From: Alphaproteobacteria bacterium
GTDB lineage: Bacteria; Pseudomonadota; Alphaproteobacteria; Caulobacterales; Caulobacteraceae
Assembly (NCBI GenBank): GCA_018826515.1
Contig: JAHKAM010000047.1
Location: 1-33,827, forward strand
Direction: 5' to 3'
DNA: 33,827 bases
Made by a program: the position numbers and the translations under genes. Shown here piece after piece: positions 26,204 through 33,135 of this stretch. Within the stretch, counting starts at the first letter, position 1, and the number at the start of each line of letters is the position of its first letter. The notes below the pieces were generated by a model, which was not told the DNA's origin, did no database searches, and saw nothing but the letters and a program-made list of their open reading frames with translations.

Positions 26204-27105
26204 ACCCGGTCGGGCCACCGCTTGTGGACCCAGAACCAGTCGACGGGACTTTCCCGCACCCGGTCCTCGATGAAGCGCGTGATCGCCTGCACCCCGCGCG
26301 CGATGTCGGCCTGGCGGTCGCCGGTCTGTTTCAGTTCGATCGGCTCGTAGACCGTCAAACGGAATCGCGCGCCGGTCAGGCGCACCACCGACAGCGGCTG
26401 CAGCACCGTTCCGAACCGCAGCGCCAGCCGGCTGGGTCCCGGCGCCGCATTGACCGGCTGGCCGAAGAACATCACCTCGGGCCCCTCCGAGAATTTCTGG
26501 TCGTTCATCAGGGCCACGGACTCGCCGCGCGCCATGCCGGCCAGCAGCTCCCGCGCCCCGTCCCCTCCCTTGGGCGCGAACAGCTTGACGCCGTAGCGCG
26601 CGCGCGCCGCAATGATCTGGGCGTCGACATAGGGATTGTTGGCCGCCCGATAGGTGATCTGGCACGGGACGCCAGACCCCGTGATCGTCGCCGCCAGCGT
26701 CTCGATATTGGCGAAATGCCCGCCCACGAACACCACCGGTCGGCCGCTGTCCCGAATGGCGTGCAGCCGCTCCAGACCGACCACCTCGATCCGGTTCTCC
26801 TTGACCAGGATGTCCATCAACGCCGTCTCGGCGAAGGCCCGGCCGGTCTGCTCCCACTGCGCCAGCGCCAGCGCCTCGCGCTCGGCCTGCGGCATGTCGG
26901 GAAAGGCGATGCGCAGATTCCGCATCACCGTGCGCTGCGTCCCGGTCCTTGGTCCCAGCGTCCGCAGCAGCCAGCCGCCCAGGGCCGAGGCCCGCTCGAC
27001 CCCCAGCAACCGCATGAAGCCGATGAAGCCGGCGAAGGCGACCGCCTCCAGCCGCCAGATCAGGTCCTGACGAAACCCGGTCCGCCTGGGTCCGTCACCA
27101 GGCAA
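26161..27105 (-). CDS. lipid A-type lauroyl/myristoyl acyltransferase (LpxL/HtrB-like)
   Basis: A protein of 314 residues. These inner-membrane enzymes add a secondary acyl chain to Kdo2-lipid A or related lipids from acyl-ACP. VFVGGHFANIE holds the HX4E catalytic pair (H130, E135). RNLRIAFPD (62-70), YRAANNPYVD, the NDQKFSEG stretch and WFWVHKRWPD near the end are all family-typical. A hydrophobic N-terminal helix (residues 20-36) anchors it. The start is TTG 27105, which overlaps the stop of the SDR upstream by 11 bases. No other start upstream of the first conserved helix was found, so the call is reasonable but the ribosome site is weak. Confidence 0.87.
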   Translation of the reverse strand: MPGDGPRRTGFRQDLIWRLEAVAFAGFIGFMRLLGVERASALGGWLLRTLGPRTGTQRTVMRNLRIAFPDMPQAEREALALAQWEQTGRAFAETALMDILVKENRIEVVGLERLHAIRDSGRPVVFVGGHFANIETLAATITGSGVPCQITYRAANNPYVDAQIIAARARYGVKLFAPKGGDGARELLAGMARGESVALMNDQKFSEGPEVMFFGQPVNAAPGPSRLALRFGTVLQPLSVVRLTGARFRLTVYEPIELKQTGDRQADIARGVQAITRFIEDRVRESPVDWFWVHKRWPDRVYAALEPLPAASPA

Positions 27106-27865
27106 TGGTGATCCCGCCGTCCACGACCAGCGTCTGGCCGGTCATATAGGCCGAGGCCGGCGCCGCCAGATACACCGCCGCCCCGGCGATCTCGTCCGGC
27201 TGGCCGATCCGTTTCAGGGGCGCGGGCTCCGTCACCTGCTTCAGCAGCTCCGGATTCTCCCACAGATATTTGGCGAAGTCCGTCTGCACCAGACCGGGCG
27301 CGATGGTGTTGACCCGCACGTTCGACGGCCCCCACTCCACCGCCAGATTGCGCGCAAGCTGCATGTCCGCGGCCTTGGAGATGTTGTAGGCGCCGATCAG
27401 GGCGTTGCCCCTCAGACCGCCGATTGACGAGACGATGATGATCGAGCCGTCCTTCCGCTCCAGCATCTGCGGCGCGACCATCTGGATCAGCCAGTGGTTG
27501 GAGACGACATTGTTCTGCAGGATCTTGCCGAACTGCTCGTCATTGATCCCCGCCATCGGCCCCGCATAGGGATTGGTCGCGGCGTTGCAGACCAGGATGT
27601 CGATCTGCCCGAAGGCGGCGTTGGTCTCATCGACCAGCCGCTGCAGATCCTCCTTCGAGGCGATGTTGGCCGGCACGACCATGGCCCGGCCTTCGCCGTG
27701 CCTGGCGTTGATGGCGTCGGCGACCTCCTGGCACGGCCCGGCCTTGCGCGAGCTGATCACCACCCGGGCGCCATGCTCGGCCATGCGCTCGGCTATGGCC
27801 TTGCCGATCCCTTTCGAAGAACCGGTGATGACCGCGACCTTGCCGGTCAGATCGAACAATTCCAT
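27095..27865 (-). CDS. SDR-family NAD(P)-dependent oxidoreductase
   Basis: A protein of 256 residues of the classical short-chain dehydrogenase/reductase fold. The nucleotide-binding TGSSKGIG (14-21), NAA in VCNAATNP (93-95), the catalytic S147 (VSSIGG), Y160 and K164 (YNISK), and the final MTGQTLVVDGGITIAW are all seen. The substrate is unknown. The end overlaps the acyltransferase start by 11 bases, so the two probably share a transcript. The gene is divergent from tipF, with a 108-base gap between them. A GAGG just upstream of the ATG at 27865 is the likely ribosome site. Confidence 0.92.
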   Translation of the reverse strand: MELFDLTGKVAVITGSSKGIGKAIAERMAEHGARVVISSRKAGPCQEVADAINARHGEGRAMVVPANIASKEDLQRLVDETNAAFGQIDILVCNAATNPYAGPMAGINDEQFGKILQNNVVSNHWLIQMVAPQMLERKDGSIIIVSSIGGLRGNALIGAYNISKAADMQLARNLAVEWGPSNVRVNTIAPGLVQTDFAKYLWENPELLKQVTEPAPLKRIGQPDEIAGAAVYLAAPASAYMTGQTLVVDGGITIAW

Positions 27866-27887
27866 CGTTAACCTCGAAGAGTGGGGA

Positions 27888-27944
27888 GAATCCGTGCGAA
27901 CAGCCTAGGCGATTTGCCGTGATACCCCGATACTCAAGCGATTC
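27888..27944. promoter_or_regulatory. two GANTC sites between the SDR and tipF
   Basis: GAATC at 27888-27892 and GATTC at 27940-27944 lie in the 108-base gap between the divergent SDR and tipF genes. A GTTAAC (27867-27872) resembling half of a CtrA site lies at the SDR ribosome site. Cell-cycle control of tipF would fit these sites, but they are only sequence matches. Confidence 0.3.
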
Positions 27945-27973
27945 CATCCGGGAACACGGACGATCCGTTTCCA

Positions 27974-29242
27974 ATGCGCGCACTGACCCAGGGCTTTCTG
28001 TTTTTCGGCTACCTGTTTCTGGCCCTGACGGTCGGCGCCTTCGTGTGGCGCGCGGGCCTCGGCGCCGGTGCGGGCGCGGCCGGCGCGATCGCCACCATGG
28101 GCCTGCTGGTCGCGGTTCACGCCGCCATCACCGGCCGCGCCGACAAGGCCGCCCTGCGCAATGAGATCGAACAGGTGCGCGAGGCCCATCGCCTGCTGGC
28201 CGACGCCATGGAGTCGACGCAGGGTGCCCTCACCGAACTGGCCCAGGCCATCGAGTCCGGCGCCGTGACCTCCACCGAGGCGCTCTCGGGCGAGGTCCGC
28301 ATGCTGGAGACCCTGATCCAGCAGATGAGCGAGACGCTCGAACAGCGCGCGGCCCAGCCGGCGCCGACCAATCCGTACGAGGCCCGGCACCGCGAACAGT
28401 CCAACGTCCTGCTGGCCACCATCCACGAGGCCCTGGCCGAGAACCGGGTCGACCTCTACCTCCAGCCGGTCGTCTCCCTGCCCCAGCGCCGCACCATCTT
28501 CTACGAGAGCTTCACCCGCCTGCGCGCCGCCGACGACCGGGTGATGATGCCGGCGGAATATCTCTCGGTCGCCGAGGGCGAGGGCCTGGTCCCCGCCATC
28601 GACAATCTGCTGCTGTTCCGCTGCGCCCAGATCGTCCGCCGCCTCGCGCGTCAGGACCGCAAGGTCGGCGTCTTCTGCAACGTCGCCCTGTCCTCGCTGG
28701 GCGACGAGACCTTCTTCCCCCAGTTCCTCGAATTCCTCAGCGAGAACCGCGACCTCAACCAGGCGCTGATCTTCGAGCTGGGCCAGGCCACCTTCGACGC
28801 GCGCGGCGCGGTCGAGGCCCGCAACATGGCCAAGCTGGCCGACCTCGGCTTCCGCTTCTCGATCGACAAGGTCCAGACCCTCGACCTCGACTTCGCCGAC
28901 CTTCAGCGGTCTGATGTGAAGTTCATGAAGGTGGCGGCCGACCTGCTGATCGAACAGCTGCTCGACCTCGACGGCGCCTCCGCCCTGCCCAGCCTGCGCG
29001 ACATCTCCGCCGCCGACTTCGCTGGCCTGACCCGCCGCTACGGCATCGAGCTGATCGCCGAGAAATGCGAGAGCGAGCGCCAGATCGTCGACATCCTCGA
29101 GCTCGACATCGCCATGGGCCAGGGCCACCTGTTCGGCGAACCGCGCGCCATCAAGGAAGCGGTCCTCGCCGAAACCGACCCCCCCGCCGACTTCATCCGC
29201 TCCACCCTGCGCAGCGCGGACCACCGCCGGCGGATGGGCTGA
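27974..29242 (+). CDS. tipF: TipF-like flagellar c-di-GMP receptor with degenerate EAL domain
   Basis: A protein of 422 residues. Two N-terminal membrane spans (about 8-25 and 32-52) are followed by a long charged helix with coiled-coil character (55-125, EIEQVREAHRLLADAMEST...) and an EAL-like domain (about 145-405). This is the plan of Caulobacter TipF, a c-di-GMP-binding protein needed to place and build the polar flagellum. The EAL catalytic motifs are changed: the EAL core reads ESF (YESFTRL, E178), and the metal motif DDFG reads SIDK (296-299). GQGHLFG near the end is kept in family form. So c-di-GMP binding without hydrolysis is likely. The start is ATG 27974. Confidence 0.85.
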   Translation: MRALTQGFLFFGYLFLALTVGAFVWRAGLGAGAGAAGAIATMGLLVAVHAAITGRADKAALRNEIEQVREAHRLLADAMESTQGALTELAQAIESGAVTSTEALSGEVRMLETLIQQMSETLEQRAAQPAPTNPYEARHREQSNVLLATIHEALAENRVDLYLQPVVSLPQRRTIFYESFTRLRAADDRVMMPAEYLSVAEGEGLVPAIDNLLLFRCAQIVRRLARQDRKVGVFCNVALSSLGDETFFPQFLEFLSENRDLNQALIFELGQATFDARGAVEARNMAKLADLGFRFSIDKVQTLDLDFADLQRSDVKFMKVAADLLIEQLLDLDGASALPSLRDISAADFAGLTRRYGIELIAEKCESERQIVDILELDIAMGQGHLFGEPRAIKEAVLAETDPPADFIRSTLRSADHRRRMG

Positions 29243-29265
29243 GCGGCCCGCCCTTTCCTCACGAG

Positions 29266-29598
29266 TTGCGCCCCGGACGGGCCGCCGCTCCTGACCCCGC
29301 CTCCCTGCTGATCGCCGACACCCCCTGCATCAAGCCCCTTCCGGACGACCCACCCGCTGACGCCCGGCGGCGGCCCCGGCCCCGCGTGGCCATGAGCGGT
29401 CAGCTTGTCCACGGCTTGCATCGCGAGTGCGCGGACGTGGTGATCCGCAACCTGACCGACGGCGGCGCCAAGGTCCGGATGATCTCGACCACAGGCGTCC
29501 GGATCACAGGGCCGCTGATCCTGCGGATGGCTTCCGTCGACCAGGCGTGCGCCTTGGCCTGGCAATCCGGCGACGAGGTCGGCCTTCGCTTCGAATAG
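29266..29598 (+). CDS. PilZ-domain-like small protein
   Basis: About 110 residues if started from TTG 29266. RRRPRPRVAMSG and then IRNLTDGGAKVRM resemble the two PilZ marks (RxxxR and (D/N)xSxxG), which bind c-di-GMP. Here the Ser position is Thr. The C-terminal part (TGPLILRM, QACALAWQSGDEVGLRFE) is the usual PilZ beta-strand end. Before it lies a Pro-rich leader with no clear ribosome site, so the start is unsure. ATG 29392 would remove the Arg motif. The gene follows tipF closely on the same strand, which suits a shared c-di-GMP/motility role. Its stop is three bases from the convergent lipoprotein. Confidence 0.65.
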   Translation: MRPGRAAAPDPASLLIADTPCIKPLPDDPPADARRRPRPRVAMSGQLVHGLHRECADVVIRNLTDGGAKVRMISTTGVRITGPLILRMASVDQACALAWQSGDEVGLRFE

Positions 29599-29601
29599 GC
29601 G

Positions 29602-29949
29602 CTACCAGCGCCGGCCGTCATCCCGCCAGTAGACGCGCTCGCGGCCGTAGCGGTAGTCGCGGTTGTAGCCGCCGAAGCCATAGCCGCAGGGATCTTCTTC
29701 CTCCGACAGTTCCCGGCCGATCAGGGCGCCGGCGATGGCGCCGATGGCGGCGCCCTCCTCGCGATTGTCCCGCCCGGCCACCGCCGCCCCGACCGCCGCG
29801 CCCAGCGCCGCCCCGGCGCCGGTCGCATACTGCCGGTTCCGCTCATAGTCGCGCTCACAGGCCGAGGCGTAGCCGTCGCCCATGGTCGCGCAGCCGGTCA
29901 TCACCAGCCCGCAGGCCGCCACAGCTGTCATCGTCAGAATGGAACGCAT
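29602..29949 (-). CDS. glycine-zipper outer-membrane-type lipoprotein
   Basis: A protein of 115 residues. The lipoprotein signal MRSILTMTAVAACGLVMTGC ends in Cys at residue 20. Next comes ATGAGAALGAAVGAAVAG, then GAAIGAIAGALIG, the glycine-zipper pattern of SlyB/Pcp-like and related envelope lipoproteins that can pack in membranes. The tail is rich in Tyr, Arg, Gly and Asp (YGFGGYNRDYRYGRERV). Its role is probably in envelope stability, without a known specific function. The start is ATG 29949. Confidence 0.84.
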   Translation of the reverse strand: MRSILTMTAVAACGLVMTGCATMGDGYASACERDYERNRQYATGAGAALGAAVGAAVAGRDNREEGAAIGAIAGALIGRELSEEEDPCGYGFGGYNRDYRYGRERVYWRDDGRRW

Positions 29950-30055
29950 CGTGTCTCTCCCTTGGACCCTGTCGATCGAACGCCGGGTGGACAGGGGTGT
30001 TCCGTCAGCCGTCCGCGCCCTTCTCCAGCCCCCTTCGAAAGGCTATCTGCACCGC

Positions 30056-30925
30056 ATGACCCTCCCCCACGCCCTCTCCGGCCTGTCCGACATCGCCGCC
30101 GACTACGACCTCCTGCTCTGCGACGTCTGGGGCGTGATCCACAACGGCCGTGAGAGCTGGCCCGAGGCCTGCGCGGCCCTGGCCCGGTTCGGTCGCGACC
30201 AAGGGCGGGTCGTGCTGATTTCAAACTCGCCGCGTCCCGCGCCGGGCATGATCCTGCAGATGGACGAACTGGGCGTGCCGCGGGACGCCTGGGGCGCCGT
30301 CGTCACCTCGGGCGACGCCACCCGCGTGGAACTGGCCAGGCGCACGCCGGGTCCGGCCTGGATCATCGGTCCCGACCGTGACGCGCCGCTCTATGAAGGC
30401 CTCGGTCTGCGGATCGCAGACGGCGCCGCCGACGCCGCCTTCATCTCGGTGACCGGCATGATCGACGACGAGACCGAAACGCCGGACGACTATCGCGACC
30501 GCCTCGCCGCCGGCGCCGCGCGCGATCTGGAGATGATCTGCGCCAACCCCGATCGCGTGGTCCAGCGCGGCGACCGGCTGATCTACTGCGGCGGCGCGCT
30601 GGCGGATCTGTACGAAAGCCTCGGCGGCCGGGTCGTCATGGCCGGCAAGCCGTGGGACCCGATCTACGGACTGGCCATCCACCAGGGCGAACGGCTGCTC
30701 GGCCGCCCGGTCGACCGCTCGCGTGTCCTGTGCATCGGCGACGGAGTCGTCACCGATGTGCTTGGCGCGGACAAACAGGCGCTCGACTGCCTGTTCATCG
30801 CCCAAGGCATTCATGGCGACGCCGCCCGCGGCCCGGACGGCCGGCTCGATCCGGCCCGCGCCGCCGACCTGCTCAAGGCCGAAACCACATACGCCCGCTA
30901 CGCCGCGCTCGATCTGACATGGTGA
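30056..30925 (+). CDS. class IIA HAD-family hydrolase
   Basis: A protein of 289 residues. The HAD motifs are present: LCDVWGVIHNG (nucleophile Asp, the DxWGVxHxG variant seen in this branch), LISNSPRP, then MAGKPWDPIY with the Lys, and CIGDGVVTDVLGA with the metal-binding Asp. The C2-type cap lies between them. It resembles the TIGR01459 type, which sits among NagD-like sugar/nucleotide phosphatases. The substrate is unknown. I chose ATG 30056, which gives MTLPHALSGLSDIAADYD. An upstream frame from 29882 has no support and overlaps the lipoprotein gene on the other strand. The MaoC gene follows after 29 bases. Confidence 0.88.
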   Translation: MTLPHALSGLSDIAADYDLLLCDVWGVIHNGRESWPEACAALARFGRDQGRVVLISNSPRPAPGMILQMDELGVPRDAWGAVVTSGDATRVELARRTPGPAWIIGPDRDAPLYEGLGLRIADGAADAAFISVTGMIDDETETPDDYRDRLAAGAARDLEMICANPDRVVQRGDRLIYCGGALADLYESLGGRVVMAGKPWDPIYGLAIHQGERLLGRPVDRSRVLCIGDGVVTDVLGADKQALDCLFIAQGIHGDAARGPDGRLDPARAADLLKAETTYARYAALDLTW

Positions 30926-30954
30926 CCACCCCCAAATCGCGCTAAGGCCGGGCC

Positions 30955-31416
30955 ATGACCGAAATCGTGACGAAACACCCCTCCGGCGGCTACATCCTGG
31001 AGGAACTCCGCCCCGGCATGACGGCCGAGACGAACATCCTCGTCACCGAACAGCGCATCCAGCAGTTCGCCGAAGCCTCCGATGACTTCAACCCCGTACA
31101 CATGGACGAGGCCTTCGCCTCGAAAACCGCATACCGCGGCCGCATCGCCCACGGCCTGCTGACGGCCTCCTTCGGTTCGGCCGTAGTCGGCACCATCCTG
31201 CCCGGCGCCGGCGCCATCTACCTGTCGCAGACCCTCGGCTTCCACATGCCCGTTCGGATCGGCGAGACCGTCCTGGTCCGCGTCAGCGTCAAGTCCGTCG
31301 ATCCGGAAAGCGCCCGCGTCGAGCTGGACTGCGAGGGTTTCGTTGACGGCAAGCGGGTCATGGACGGCGTCGCCCTCGTCCGCGTTCCCCGCCGCCGGCG
31401 CCCCGCGAAAGACTGA
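30955..31416 (+). CDS. MaoC-family (R)-specific enoyl-CoA hydratase-like protein
   Basis: A protein of 153 residues with a hot-dog fold. ASDDFNPVHMDEAFA carries D44 and H49, the catalytic pair of PhaJ/MaoC hydratases, and RGRIAHGLLTASF is the conserved helix after it. Such enzymes add water to trans-2-enoyl-CoA to make (R)-3-hydroxyacyl-CoA, feeding polyhydroxyalkanoate or lipid metabolism. The substrate length is not readable. The ATG is at 30955. The stop is followed after one base by the TTG of ribF, so translation may be coupled. Confidence 0.9.
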   Translation: MTEIVTKHPSGGYILEELRPGMTAETNILVTEQRIQQFAEASDDFNPVHMDEAFASKTAYRGRIAHGLLTASFGSAVVGTILPGAGAIYLSQTLGFHMPVRIGETVLVRVSVKSVDPESARVELDCEGFVDGKRVMDGVALVRVPRRRRPAKD

Positions 31417-31417
31417 C

Positions 31418-32383
31418 TTGGTCGAGATCGTCACCGACTGGCGCGAACTGCCCGACGGGCTTACCGGCGCCGCCGTCGCCATCGGCGCCTTCGACGGCGT
31501 GCATCGCGGCCATCAGGCGGTCATCGCCGCCGCCCGCGACGCCGCCCGCCGGCTCGGCGCGCCGTTGGCCGTGGTCAGTTTCGACCCCCACCCGCGCCGC
31601 TGGTTCCAGCCGGACGCCGCCCCCTTCCGCCTGATGACCCCGGCCCAGATGGCCCGGGCGATGCAGCCGCTGGGGGTCGATCGCCTCTATCTCCTGCCCT
31701 TCGACGCCGACATGGCCGCGATGAGCGACGAGTCCTTCGCCCGGCAGGTTCTCTCCGGACCTCAAGCCGCGCGAAGCGCGGCAGGCCGCTCGGATGGTCT
31801 CGCCATCCGCCATGCCGCCGTCGGCTTCGACTTCACCTACGGCAAGGGCCGCACAGGCTCGCCCGAGGGCCTGCGCCGCCACGGCGAGACGCTCGGCTTC
31901 GGCGTCACCGTCGTCGATCGCATCGACGATCCCGATGGCCTGAAACTGTCGTCCTCCGGCGTCCGCGAGGCGCTCAAGGCCGGCGACATGACCCGCGCCG
32001 CCGCCATCCTCGGCCGGCCCTTCGCCATCGAGGGCGAGGTGATCCACGGCGAAAAGCGCGGCCGCACCATCGGCGTGCCGACCGCCAATGTGTCGATGGG
32101 CGACTATATGCGGCCCGCCTATGGCGTCTACGCTGTCCGCACCCGCCTGCCCGACGGCCGGGTGATCGACGGCGTCGCCAATCTCGGCGTCCGCCCCATG
32201 TTCGAGATCGACCAGCCCCTGCTCGAGGTCTGGCTGTTCGACTTCGACGCGGACCTCTACGGCCAGACGGTCGAGACCGAACTGGTCGCCTTCCTGCGTG
32301 GCGAAATGGCCTTCGACGGCCTCGACGCTCTCAGGAGCCAGATCGACCGGGACGCGGAAGCGGCCCGCGCCGCCCTCAGCTGA
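31418..32383 (+). CDS. ribF: bifunctional riboflavin kinase / FAD synthetase
   Basis: RibF phosphorylates riboflavin to FMN and adenylates it to FAD. In the 321 residues, the N-terminal part has AIGAFDGVHRGHQAVI (nucleotidyltransferase, about 21-36), SFDPHPRRWF (54-63) and GFDFTYGKG (136-144). The C-terminal kinase part has GRTIGVPTANV, YGVYAV, GVANLGVRPMF and LEVWLFDFDADLYG. Start TTG 31418 lies one base after the MaoC stop. Between FARQVLS (to residue 113) and DGLAIRHAAVGF lies an extra GPQAARSAAGRS (114-125), encoded by a palindrome. Most RibF proteins seem to join these parts directly. The reading frame is kept. The 3' end overlaps the convergent lipoprotein gene by eight bases. Confidence 0.93.
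   Translation: MVEIVTDWRELPDGLTGAAVAIGAFDGVHRGHQAVIAAARDAARRLGAPLAVVSFDPHPRRWFQPDAAPFRLMTPAQMARAMQPLGVDRLYLLPFDADMAAMSDESFARQVLSGPQAARSAAGRSDGLAIRHAAVGFDFTYGKGRTGSPEGLRRHGETLGFGVTVVDRIDDPDGLKLSSSGVREALKAGDMTRAAAILGRPFAIEGEVIHGEKRGRTIGVPTANVSMGDYMRPAYGVYAVRTRLPDGRVIDGVANLGVRPMFEIDQPLLEVWLFDFDADLYGQTVETELVAFLRGEMAFDGLDALRSQIDRDAEAARAALS
31757..31809. repeat. palindromic insert inside ribF
   Basis: GCCGCGC (31766-31772) and GCGCGGC (31776-31782) form a 7-bp stem with a GAA loop, within a wider imperfect palindrome (GGACCT at 31757 against AGGCC at 31782). Next to it CGGATGG (31791-31797) pairs with CCATCCG (31803-31809). The block 31757-31792 is a multiple of three and codes for 12 residues that look extra to RibF. 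The GAA loop recalls the hairpins in the repeat at 15495-15653. Confidence 0.55.
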
Positions 32384-32912
32384 TCGCGGCCATCAACTGC
32401 TCGGTCAGGGCCGGACGCCCCGGAACCAGCACGTCGGAGACCTTCCACATCGGCCCCTCCTTCACCAGTTTCAGCGTCTGCCGCTTCGTCTCCCCGGCAT
32501 TGACGAACACCACCGCCGCCTCAGCCGCCGTCGGCCCCGACTGCGTCACCGCCACCGACTGAAGGGCGAAGTCCCCGGTGTCCTGGCAGTCGCAAATGGG
32601 ATCGGCGCTCAGCGTCCCGACCTCGCCCGCCGCCTGCGCCGCGTCCGCGCCGATCATGGCGTTGAGCATCCGGTCGTAGATCGGGTCCTGCCCCGGCGGC
32701 AGGGGCTCGAGCATCCCGCCCCCGGGGGCGGCGTAGACGGCGTAAAGGGCGCGCACGAATTCCTCGGGCCCGACCTGCGCCGCTTCATAGATGGCCGGAC
32801 GGCCCGGCGGCAGGGCGGCGGGCGCATCCGCCGGCTCAATCACCGCCTCCTCCGACGGAGAACAGGCGGCCAGGGCGGCGCAGACGGCCACGGCGATCAG
32901 GGACAGGCGCAT
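32376..32912 (-). CDS. DUF3828-like lipoprotein
   Basis: A protein of 178 residues. The lipoprotein signal MRLSLIAVAVCAALAAC has Cys at residue 17. After a Pro/Ala-rich linker comes FVRALYAVYAAPGGGM, and later DPICDCQDTGDF, then AVVFVNAGETKRQTLKLVKEGPMWKVSDV. This is the pattern of small secreted DUF3828/NTF2-like proteins with a paired-Cys loop. The function is unknown, and the location is probably the periplasmic face of a membrane. The start is ATG 32912. The stop end overlaps the convergent ribF 3' end by eight bases. Upstream, 223 bases separate it from ileS. Confidence 0.78.
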   Translation of the reverse strand: MRLSLIAVAVCAALAACSPSEEAVIEPADAPAALPPGRPAIYEAAQVGPEEFVRALYAVYAAPGGGMLEPLPPGQDPIYDRMLNAMIGADAAQAAGEVGTLSADPICDCQDTGDFALQSVAVTQSGPTAAEAAVVFVNAGETKRQTLKLVKEGPMWKVSDVLVPGRPALTEQLMAAIS

Positions 32913-33135
32913 GGATACCTCCGGGATGGCGGACTATCCCGCCGCCGCCTCCGTCTGGCAATCCCGGCTGGCGCCCGCCCCTGCGGGTCTGCTAGACCGT
33001 CTCCACCATGACCGTCCGCGTGTTTCGCCCGATCTCGATTAGCCGCCCGGCGTAGCGCCGCAGGGCCCAGGCCCCGCGCTCGTCGGGACTATCGAGACTG
33101 ACGCGAACGATCACCCAACGACGAAACGAGACTTC

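Noticed and set aside
33008..33055. 15-residue frame [15 protein letters not shown] before ileS, as an Ile-rich leader peptide.
   Set aside because: It has only two Ile codons, no ribosome site and no attenuator hairpin after it. It also overlaps the minus-strand frame that looks more coding-like.
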